The position numbers and the translations under genes are program-made. Source: Brachionus plicatilis (Eukaryota; Rotifera; Eurotatoria; Ploima; Brachionidae). From it: a stretch of DNA of 64,000 nucleotides. This document shows, one piece after another, positions 55,186 to 64,000 of the stretch (within the stretch, counting starts at the first letter, position 1; each line of letters begins with the position of its first letter). The stretch lies in assembly GCA_010279815.1 (NCBI GenBank), contig QEOQ01000180.1:849895-913894 (forward strand), read 5' to 3'. The notes below the pieces were generated by a model. The model worked only from the letters and a program-made list of their open reading frames with translations. It ran no database searches and was not told the DNA's origin.

Positions 55186-57102
55186 ATGGATGATAAAAAC
55201 AAATACAGCGAGTCCGCTTTGTTGGCTCAGAACAAGCAGGAAAATCCGAAAGAAATTCGCTCTAGCCAGAGTCTTCTTAAAAAGAAGACCAATCAGGGCT
55301 CAAAAAAGTGTCTTTCTAAAGACAAAAAACAGCTAAATTTGGACGAAATACAACTCAAAGAATTGCACAAAGAAGAGTCTAACCACCAAGTTAAAGTGCA
55401 CTTGCAGGCAGATTTGACCAGTTTGGCAAGTTCCAAGAAAAACCGGCGAAGATTTCTCCATTTTAAAAAAGTAAACTGGTCGACCATCAAGCGACCATTG
55501 CCTTGTTTGTTCGCCTGGTCTTTGTTGATTTCATCCACAGGCGCCTATTGTTCTCTTGTTGTGCCGCGGCTAATCGACCTCCTAGACGACTTTTACCACT
55601 GGGCGTCCATTTTGGTCGCCCAAAGCATTTTATTCTTATACGTAGTAGTTAATTTTCTAGTGGCCATATTCAGAGATCCGGGCCGCTTTCCCAAAGTTGT
55701 CATATCGCCCGATGATCCCACTTTTAACGACGACACCAAGTCGCCCCTGTACAAAACTGTCATGATAAAAAAAAACAATGTCAAAATAAAACTTTGCTCT
55801 GTAAGTTTTTTAAAAAAATTCATTTAATTTTTTTTCTGAAAAATTTTTAAAAAATTTATTTCATTTTTTCAGAGTTGTTTTAAAAAACCCAAAAAAGTCA
55901 CAAGTCTCAAGTCAAGTCCAAGTCCGGACTATTTTTTTTTAAAAATAAAAAGTTTAAGTTCAGAATTTTTTTTTAAGATTTGCTAGATCAGACTTCAAAA
56001 AATATCCAAGTCATATCAAAAAATTTATATACTCTTGGGTTGTCTAATGCAATAGATTTGCCATATATCAGAATTTTGTTGCAATTTTAGCATGAATTTC
56101 TTCTTTAGTATTCAAAATTTTAAAGCCTGGACTTGGACTTTTGAATGATAATTTAAAAATTAAGTCTGGACTTGGACTTGACTTGAGACTTGTTACTTTT
56201 AAACAACTCTGCATTTTTTTTCCAAAAAATTAAAAAATAAAAAAAGTTTATTTCATTTTTTTACAAAAAAATTAAAAAAAAATTATAAATTTTCTAAAAA
56301 ACATTTTTTTTCAAAGACTTGTAATTTTTATCGTCCGCCCAGAGTGTCGCATTGCAGCATATGCGACTCGTGCATCGACCAGTTCGACCATCATTGTCCA
56401 TGGCTGAACAATTGTGTGGGAAAACGAAATTATCGTTTTTTTTTCCAATTTCTGGGCTATTTGTGTGTGCACATGATTTTGGTGTTTTGCAGCTGTTTGT
56501 ATGTGGCCCTGAAGACAAGTCCACTTGTATCGCCTCCGGTCATAAGCTCCATATCGCTTATGGTCATTATATTTCTGCTCATTTTTCCAATCGGAGGTCT
56601 GTTCATTTTTCACATTGTATTGGTGAGCAAAGGCCGTACCACTAACGAACACGTGACCGGCAAGTACAAGGGTCTGAATTTTTTTAGCCGCGGAATTCGC
56701 CAAAATTTGCTTCACTTGTTCTGCGGGTCGCTCATTCCCAAGTATGGAGTGGTACAATTGAAGCCAAAGGCCAAGATTGCTGACGTGGAAGCGCCAGATT
56801 ACGAGCAAAAGAAGGCTAACTCGATATCAAGCGACGAGTACCACAGTGACAGGGATAACCAGCGGTTGACTGTTTCTTTCTCGCAAACAAAGATAAACAA
56901 GGATGAAGATTTGCTGGACTTTGTGATCAAGAACAAGCGAAAGTCTTCACTTTCGTCGGACTCGTCCATTTCTTCGTCAATGCTGAACCAAAGCACCAGA
57001 GTTAACATGACAAACAATATTTCCATAGACTCTAAGCGCATTTCCAGTGTAATGCCAGACACATCCCTGAACACTTCCAATTTAAAGACAATTTCTAGCT
57101 AG
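55186..57102 (+). CDS. Palmitoyltransferase, ZDHHC5/8-like
   Basis: Two exons (55186-55800 and 56317-57102) join in frame to 466 residues. DHHC enzymes transfer palmitate to cysteines of membrane proteins. A long basic cytosolic N-terminus (1-103) precedes membrane spans at about 104-128 and 139-161. The zinc-binding cysteine-rich domain crosses the intron: [16 protein letters not shown] then CDSC, with catalytic DHHC at 229-232 in [13 protein letters not shown]. Two more spans follow, then [14 protein letters not shown] (the TTxE motif) and a Ser-rich cytosolic tail. The order of CRD sequence, TTNEHVTG and Ser-rich tail is closest to ZDHHC5/8, but the tail is shorter and PDZ-ligand-like ends are not evident. 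The ATG follows a strong acceptor at 55056. AATAAA lies at about 57496. Confidence 0.93.
55870..56211. mobile_element. CAGAGTTGTTT inverted-repeat element in the ZDHHC intron
   Basis: The left end CAGAGTTGTTTTAAAA and the right end reversed CAGAGTTGTTTAAAAG are followed on both sides by ACAAGTCTCAAGTCAAGTCC and AAGTCC, for about 48 bp of inverted repeat. It fills most of the ZDHHC intron. A related, more decayed segment lies at 35840-35985 in a CHFR intron. Confidence 0.75.
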
Positions 57103-58592
57103 GTTTTTTGCTGCTTGTAGGACAAAATTTTGGTTGATGATTTAAAGTTATCTGTCAGACTAGTCTGGCAAAGTTTGTTTATTTGACTCGTTAGAATCGT
57201 TTGTTGACTCAACAATTTCTTACTTCCGGTTCAATCCAGGCACTTTTCTAGTTTTGTTCAGCTTCGTTCGCTCGATGAACGCCTACCGATTGAATACGCA
57301 TTTTTAGCAACAAAAATAATACAGTGCTGTAAATTTTTTTCTTCTTCTTTTACTTTTTTTTTCTAGTGAAATGTATTTTTGTATTTTTGGAAAGAGCCGT
57401 AGACTCGGGAGCATTCGGGGTGTCAGGTTTTGGACTCGTTTTGTTCTGGCCTGGACTGTCCGAATGTCACAGAAAATGAGCGAGAATTTATGGTTAATAA
57501 AAAAAGATTTATTTTTCTTTTTTAATTTGTTTTGATGTAATTTAAAGTTGCTAAAATCAAGTTTTTTTTGTCTAATTTTATCATTTATAAAAATGTGAAA
57601 ATTCATTGCACTTGCACATGGGCTAGCAAAAAAAATATTCTCAATAGTTATTTTGAAATTAATGCCAAATATTATATTTTTTATAATAAAAAAAATGAAT
57701 CATTCTTAATTTATTTGTTGGTTTAGTTTTTTGATCCAGAATTGACTGAAAAAATAACGATAAAAGATGTGGTCGTTATTTATTTAGGAATTAATGTTAA
57801 AGCGTCATTAATTTTGATTGAACGTCACTTAAAAAAAATCATCAATTAAAAATAATTATTATATTAATTATTAAATTAATTATTAAATCAGTTAAAAAAG
57901 GCAGTGTGAATTTCGGAACAAAGAACAGAAAGAAAAATTTTTGAATGAAATAACTTTTTTGACCCTGAGTCCAAAAATTGTTCTGCAAAATGTATCAGCT
58001 GATACAAACTTTGTACCATCCAAATTAAGTCTCTGCAAAAACTCTGCAAGTCTGCAAAGCACTAAATGTATTAAAAAATCTTTAAAATTAAATTGCACGT
58101 CCGAATGGTTCAAGACCTTCGTTTGAGCCCGCATTAAAAAGAAAAATTGATATAAATTTAGATGGTTGAAAAAAATTGGAAAAAAATAAAAACATGAAAA
58201 AAGTGATTAAATTAGTTTAAAAGCGAATTCACATTAAAAAAAATCAGATAAAAAGTGTTTCAATTAGAGCTAAGTTTATCGAATGGAGTTGAAAATCTTA
58301 TCAAATTAGGGCGTTCTGACAGCATGAATTGCTGAAATAAGGAACAAATGTTTTTTTTATTTCTATAATAAAAAAAAGGTACATAAATAAAAAAAGTAAT
58401 ACAATTTATATCAAATTATATCAAATTAGAACAAAAATAATTAAACATAGACAAAAATAAAGTACAACTTAAAACTAACTTGCATTTCTTTTCCTCGACT
58501 CTTCTTCAACTCTTCCTTTCCCCAATGGAATAGTTGAAGAAGAGTTGAAGAACAAAATGCGCACAAGTTAGTTTTAATTTGTACCGTAATAA
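57103..58592. other. ZDHHC 3' flank and mobile-element remnants
   Basis: The first 400 bp are probably ZDHHC 3'UTR, relatively GC-rich with AATAAA near 57496. A segment at 57896-58060 carries GTGAATTTCGGAACAAA, GAACAGAAAG and CTGCAAAAACTCTGCAAG, related to the MITEs at 49818 and 2733. A 122-bp inverted-repeat element lies at 58462-58583. Confidence 0.5.
58462..58583. mobile_element. 122-bp inverted-repeat element
   Basis: The left GTACAACTTAAAACTAACTTG matches the right reversed GTACAAATTAAAACTAACTTG, with partly pairing CTTCAACTCTTC words inside. It ends about 10 bp from the stop codon of the coding fragment at 58593. Confidence 0.65.
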
Positions 58593-58879
58593 TCAATTTA
58601 CTTTTTTTTTCATTTGATCCAACTGGTCAATCGCGATTTTTTTTACTTGGGTCTGTGGAGTTACGATTGGGTTCTCTTCAAGACGAATTCTTCTTAATTT
58701 TGGCTTTTGTACAGGCAGATGGCCCGAATATGATTCTACGTTACGAAAACTACAGAGAGGGAGGTAAACTTTTCCCTTTACCCAAGTTTTTTCATTTTTT
58801 CTTGTTCAATGGACTCATCTTGGCTTAAGTTAATTGGGATTTCTTCGATAAAAGATATTTTTTGAATAGTGAATATTCT
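58593..58879 (-). CDS. Unidentified coding fragment with a 32-bp intron
   Basis: Two segments read as protein: 58782-58879 (RIFTIQKISFIEEIPINLSQ then DESIEQEKMKKL) and 58593-58749 (FRNVESYSGHLPVQKPKLRR, then IRLEENPIVTPQTQVKKIAI, DQLDQMKKKVN, stop). They join in frame across GTAAAG...CTGTAG, only 32 bp, restoring the codon GGT. Unspliced, TAA interrupts. The base composition is clearly coding-like. The upstream edge is an acceptor (CTAG) at 58880, so earlier exons should lie further right, but I could not find them. I do not recognise the family. It could be the last exons of a real gene or a truncated copy. Confidence 0.45.
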
Positions 58880-60114
58880 CTAGCTCAATAATTTCCTTTA
58901 TATTAAAGAACTCATCAATTTAAGACAATTCAAAACTTTAAACTCTTTTATTTTCTTTTTTCCTAACAATTTTTTTTAATCTTTTTCTATTAATCAAAAA
59001 AGATCATTTAAAATTACTTTTTCTTTCATAATTATGTAATTAAACCTATTTTAAAAAATATAAAATTTTCTTTTTTTTTAAATGGGGACTGAAAAAAAGG
59101 TCGAAACTACTGTTCGGAGCAGTCCTGGGTTAAACCCAAATATATATTTTTTAATAAATAAAAAAATTTAAGACCTTCTAATCAGCTTTAGAAGGTGTTC
59201 AAATTAGCTATAAAAGAAATAAGATAGTTACTAACTTAATCATATTTGACCTTATTTAATTTAATTGTACTAACAAAAAATATTTGACACTTACATCAGT
59301 GTTTTTGTTTTAAAAAATATCACTTTTGTTTTTTTAATATATTATACGCGATTTAATATGTCAAAAATTAATTATTAGCTAATATAAAATTTGTTCAATT
59401 TAAAAAAATATAAAGATCTATTAAAAAAAAAAATTCATCTCCATTCTTGAATGAAAATTACTTTCTTTTTAATCTGATCTGATTCTCTTATTTGAATTTA
59501 TAGCTTGTCTAAAAGATTCAAAGAAAAAAAAATCTCAAAAAAAATTTTTTCATATTAAGTAATGGTTCTATATTTAGCATTTGAAGCATAGTGAAATAAG
59601 ATGATTTTAATCAATTTATTCTAAGAGTAAGAATTAAAATTAAATAAAAATTAATAAAATCATATTAAACATCATATAAATTAATAATATTTTTTTTTCT
59701 AAAACTAAATTTTATTTTTAAACATTTTTTTTCAACTAGTTTTAATTTAAAAAAAATTAATTCGGCTCTAATTCATTGCTCAAATTTTTTAGGTTATCAA
59801 GCAAATATAAATATAGCTAATTTTAAAGTTTTTTGTTTTAAATTCACTTGTTTTTTTCAATCTTGACTCAAATTTCAAGCTTATTTTCCTCCTACTAAAA
59901 TAAAAATACCGATTTATGTATTCATCAAATTTTAAATGTAATTTTGCTAATTAGTGATTTAGAATATCTATATAAATGAGTGTTTAAAAAACAGGAAAAA
60001 AAATAAGTAATAATTTTACATGTTTATTCGTATATTACTTTAGATTTGCAAATTATTAAAAAATGAATATAAATAAACTTCAAAATTTAAGCGTTTTTAT
60101 ATTTAGTTTTAAAA
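58880..60114. other. AT-rich spacer before GATD3
   Basis: No gene found; upstream exons of the fragment at 58593 may hide here. A small hairpin (GGGTTAAACCC) followed by an A/T-rich AATAAATAAA tail lies at 59118-59165. Confidence 0.45.
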
Positions 60115-61034
60115 ATGAGAGGTCTTCAAATTTTAAAATTTAACAAATCTGCTTTATCATCATCCATTCGATCAATATCAACAAGCAAAACCTTTAATAA
60201 CAAAAAAAATGTCGCTATTGTAATCAATCAGTTTTATTTGGAAATCAAAGTCATTGAATTGATTATTTTAGGTGCTTAGTGGTTGTGGTATTTATGATGG
60301 AAGTGAAGTCTTAGAAACCACATCAGCTATGATTCATCTGAGTAAAAATGATGCAAATTGTTCTTTGTTTGCTCCAAACATTGAGCAATTACATGTAATC
60401 AATCATTTAACAGGTCAAGTCTCTCCTGAAACAAGGTAATTAATTTAAAATATTTTTTTAGACTTTTCGAAGATACATTTATTTATTAACAAAGAAATGT
60501 TTTAGAAGAATCAGCACGAATAGCTAGAGGAAATATTCAAGCATTGGAAAAGCTGAAAGCCTCGGATTATCACGCACTTTTATTTCCGGGTGGATTTGGT
60601 GCAGCAAAAAATTTATCTGATTATGCCACTCAAGGAACAAAAATGACAGTTAATAAAGAAATTGAAAGAGTAGTAGATGAATTTATTTTGGCTAGTAAAC
60701 CAATTGGGTATCAAAAGCATATTTAAAATTCTTTTTTTTAAAGAATTTAAAATCTAGGTTTATTTGTATTTCTCCAGTTCTAGCAGCAAAACTAATTCCT
60801 GGCGTTGAATTAACTGAAGGCAAACGGGATCAGAAAAACTGGCCATATGCTGAAGCAATTGAAAACATTGCTTTGATGGGTGCAAAGCCGATTGAAAAAG
60901 ATACACCTGAAGTTCACATTGATTATAAGTTTAAAGTAATTTCAACACCAGCTTTTATGAAGCACTCCGCTACACCTGCCGAAGTATTTGATGGAATTGG
61001 AAATTTGATTAGCAATCTTTTGCGTTTAATTTAA
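60115..61034 (+). CDS. GATD3: Glutamine amidotransferase-like class 1 domain protein 3, mitochondrial (ES1)
   Basis: Four exons (60115-60219, 60272-60435, 60495-60707, 60758-61034) join in frame to 252 residues, close to the usual ES1 length. A Ser/Arg/Lys-rich N-terminus ([20 protein letters not shown]) is a likely mitochondrial presequence. The body has [69 protein letters not shown] and KVISTPAFM, all placed as in GATD3A. The class has a DJ-1/PfpI-like fold; the substrate is uncertain, and deglycase-type and flavin-related roles have been suggested for relatives. The three introns are 50-59 bp. The ATG lies 8 nt after a TTTAG acceptor. The neighbours give no functional hint. Confidence 0.95.
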
Positions 61035-62363
61035 ATAGTACATGATTTGAATGACTCGAATTTAAAAAAAAAAGTTTTTTAACAACTTAAAATAATTTCA
61101 AAAAAAAATAACCAGATCAAAATTAAGTTTGTTGCAATTAATTGATTAAAATAAAATAAAATGATGAATTTCTTTTGAAAAATTAATCACAGTTTTTGAA
61201 ACAAAAATTCTTTGAAATTCATGAAGCCAATATAAACAATTTCACCGCTAATTTTAATAAAAATAAGTCTTATTTATTAAAGTTAAGACTAATTTAATAA
61301 AAAGACCTTAACCTTCTGAATATTTGCCGATTTTTAATAGCAAAAAATAAAACTCAATAAAAAAAACAAATATTTATAATTTTTTTAATATAAGAAAATA
61401 TTTTTATTCGTTTATTTTCCCAACTTCAAAATTAAAATTTTTTAAAATATTTTAAAACTATTTTAATTATTTTATTCTATTTTTTTTTATCTAAAGGAGC
61501 TTATGCTCGAACAGAAAAACAAATAAATAAATAAAATAATATATAAATATTTACAAAAATTTTACTTTTTTTCATTTTATGAATGCACTCATCTTAAACC
61601 TTAAAATTTTAAATGATGCCGAATAACATAGAATTAAATTCAAAAAAATTGTGTAATTTTGAAATTAGAAATATTAAATGAAGTGTTGTGTTAGAATAAC
61701 TCAATTTAAATTCAAAATTGCCAATTTATATAATAATAAAAAAAATTTATCAAAATTCAGAATTTTAAATAAAATTTTTATCTTTAATTTTTTGTTTATT
61801 AGATTATCTGATAGTTTAAAATAATTATAAGATGAAAGCAATTTTTTTGTTTTATATTTTATATAACAAAATGATTTTATAGATTTTTTACTGAATTTTA
61901 CGTAAATAATCGAAATTTTCGGCTAAAAAGGAATTAATAAATCAATCTGATTAATAATTGTAGGAAAATCATGGGAAAAGGTTTCTAATTTGTAGAACAA
62001 ACTTAAATTATTTATGAGAAAAAGAAACATAAAAATTGAATTAGAAGCAAAAATCATTTAAGAATTTCATTGCTATTTACTTCAAAAAAATTAAAAATAT
62101 TATCAATTACCCAAAAATTTAAAAAAATCATTAAAAAATTCAGTTGAAGCTAATTTTTAATTTTTTCAAATATGGAATAAAAATTTAGTTGATAAACAGA
62201 AGATGATAGGTTTTCAAACCACTTTTAAAGTATATATTTTCAAAGTTCCTTGGTTTTTAGTGCGGCTTGAAAAAAACAAATATTTATGTTAAATTTAAGT
62301 AAATTACTAACTAACTAATAGTTATTTTAAGGAAAAATGTTTATTTTCAAAAATTTAATCAAC
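61035..62363. other. AT-rich region after GATD3
   Basis: AATAAA words near 61148 could end GATD3. Otherwise there are only A/T runs and a small hairpin (GAGCTTATGCTC) with an AAATAAATAAAT tail at 61494-61550. Confidence 0.45.
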
Positions 62364-63489
62364 GGGGTTGTGAAGTTCGTTTTAATTCGATCTTTTAAAT
62401 TCAGAAACGATCGAATTTTACTAAAAGAGATAATTTAGTTCTTTAAAATGCTTAATTATAAGCACATTAGCTAAAATCAGTAAAATGGGTCAGAAATTAG
62501 AGTATTTTAATAGAAAACGTTTTGATTGAGCCCTTTAAAATTTACTTTTTAATTAAAGAATTTTTTATTTTTTCTTATTCAAGTTTGTGAAAAAATATTG
62601 ATACTAATGCTATCATTTTATCATTTCAAGCTTTATATTAAAAATTTATATCCAAATTCACTTAACAATATCTTTCAACTTTAAATTCCAAGCTAACAAA
62701 TCACTTTTGTTTTTATTTTATTTTGATTTTAAATTCAAACTTTTTAATTTTTTTTTATGTTTTTTCAAGCAAGAGGCTGAAAGGGAGGACTAAGTTCCAT
62801 TCCAAACTGCCTGGGAGTCTCTCCCAAATTATATTTAAATAAATAATAAATAAATTATATCCAAATTCGAATTATCAACCTTAATTTTATAAAATAATTT
62901 AATAATACTATTGCAGTAGACTAATCTAATCAAAAAATTTTGTGAAATGAAAATTATGTCTTCGATTTAGAATTCAGGCATTAAGTAATTAGAATATAGA
63001 GCTTAAAATCCTTTCATGCCTTATTTACTCAAATTTGATATTGATAAATTTTAAAAAATTAATAAAAAACTTATTTAGAACATTTTCTTGAAGATCTTTT
63101 TGAGATCTTGGTTGAGCTCAAAAATATCAAAAATTTGAAAATCCGAATTTTCTTAAAATATACATTTAGGGAAATGGACAGAAATTAAATAATTTTGATA
63201 TAATTATATTAAATTTTATATTTAATTTGTCCAAAGAACTTTAATTAAATAAATGAAAAAATAAAATAAGTCTGCAAAATACTCTGCAATTTTTTGAATT
63301 TTGCATGTCATTTAAAAAATATCCTAATCAATTGTGCAAGTACATTGTAGAGTTTTTACAGACATATTTCGGATTTAGAAAAGTTGCATAAACATAAAGC
63401 ATTTTACAGAACTAAATTATTCCTTATTGTTAGAGAGTTTTTTAATTTCTGAATTGAAAGAATCGAATTTAAATGAACTTCACAACCCC
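62364..63489. mobile_element. Element of about 1.1 kb with GGGGTTGTGAAGTTC inverted ends
   Basis: The left GGGGTTGTGAAGTTCG and the right reversed GGGGTTGTGAAGTTCA continue as TTTTAATTCGATC/TTTAAATTCGATT and AAATTCAGAAA/CAATTCAGAAA, about 43 bp of terminal repeat. There is no ORF inside. CTGCAAA words near 63270-63390 look like a further insertion. The GTGAAGTTC core is shared with the 360-bp MITE in HSPA4. Confidence 0.65.
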
Positions 63490-64000
63490 ACAGTACTGAA
63501 TTGCAAAAAGGATTTTTGGGAAATTTTTACAATTTTTCAAAAAATTGTAAAAGAGCCAAAAAAGGATATTTTTTAACTCCATAAGTTATAAAGTATAAAT
63601 AAAATAAATAATAATAAATAATGCACAAGCTATTAATTTTTTTCGCATCACTATCGAGCTTAATACAATTAAAAAACCTTGCAAGATCTCATCCATGAAG
63701 AATAAAAGAAAAAATCTTAAAATATTTTGCAACTTTTAGCTTTTCAAGCTTTGATATTGCAAAAATAGTCTTATCATACGTATTTGACTTAAAAATGGAG
63801 GAAGGGAAATTAAACCTAAGATGACAAAAAATTTTAATAATTGCTTTTTATTATTAGAGTCAAGATTTGTAAAATTGTACCTTTTCATGCATCCTTTTCA
63901 TACATTATCATCTATAAAGTATTTCTACCTTTTTCTACCATTTTTCTACCAATTTTAAACTATTTATATCTCTCTTTTTTACTTTTTTTTTTTTTTTTTT
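63490..64000. other. AT-rich window end
   Basis: No gene or clear element. It contains an AAATAAATAATAAATAAT stretch near 63595 and ends in a T-run. Confidence 0.5.

Noticed and set aside
56294..57080. Minus-strand ORFs over the ZDHHC second exon
   Set aside because: They are antisense shadows; the plus strand carries the DHHC motif.

Overview
The window is eukaryotic nuclear DNA, very AT-rich. Animal-type genes are split by two classes of intron: many of about 46-60 bp and some of several hundred bp to nearly 5 kb. Protein-level likeness was judged from remembered family sequences, without a search. The gene set (AIFM1, CHFR, MOCS1, HSPA4/Hsp110, ZDHHC5/8, GATD3, a CAP-Gly protein) is metazoan. 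The AT-richness, tiny introns and possible trans-splicing suggest a small invertebrate; a rotifer such as Brachionus is my best guess, but the sequence alone does not prove it.

Layout. 1-19810 (-): a large CAP-Gly microtubule-binding protein, 3' end outside the window. 19.8-26.5 kb: AT-rich DNA with dispersed repeats and a small TA-flanked inverted-repeat element. 26551-28925 (-): AIFM1, eight exons. 30063-30371 (+): a 68-residue predicted mitochondrial membrane protein, divergent from AIFM1 and resembling its N-terminus. 30.4-33.4 kb: mobile-element debris and a frameshifted gene fragment. 33481-37314 (-): CHFR, nine exons (FHA, RING, cysteine-rich region, PBZ finger). 37594-41068 (+): MOCS1, sharing a 279-bp head-to-head promoter with CHFR. 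41.1-44.7 kb: a foldback element. 44769-50607 (-): HSPA4, five exons, with element-filled introns and a nested same-strand ORF. 50.6-55.2 kb: upstream DNA with a four-unit heat shock element. 55186-57102 (+): a ZDHHC5/8-like palmitoyltransferase. 58593-58879 (-): an unidentified coding fragment. 60115-61034 (+): GATD3/ES1. The rest is AT-rich DNA with one element of about 1.1 kb.

Most genes have mitochondrial or protein-quality roles: AIFM1, GATD3 and the small protein (mitochondria), MOCS1 (molybdenum cofactor), HSPA4 (Hsp70 nucleotide exchange), CHFR (ubiquitin ligase checkpoint) and ZDHHC (palmitoylation). They look like neighbours, not a pathway cluster.

Three signals stand out. Every gene start seen has a possible 3' splice acceptor a short way upstream of its ATG, which would fit spliced-leader trans-splicing or 5'UTR introns. 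MOCS1 has overlapping splice and stop signals that could yield either the GG-terminated MOCS1A or the MOCS1A-MOCS1B fusion. Several families of short inverted-repeat elements sit in introns and spacers, one with a clear 10-bp target duplication.
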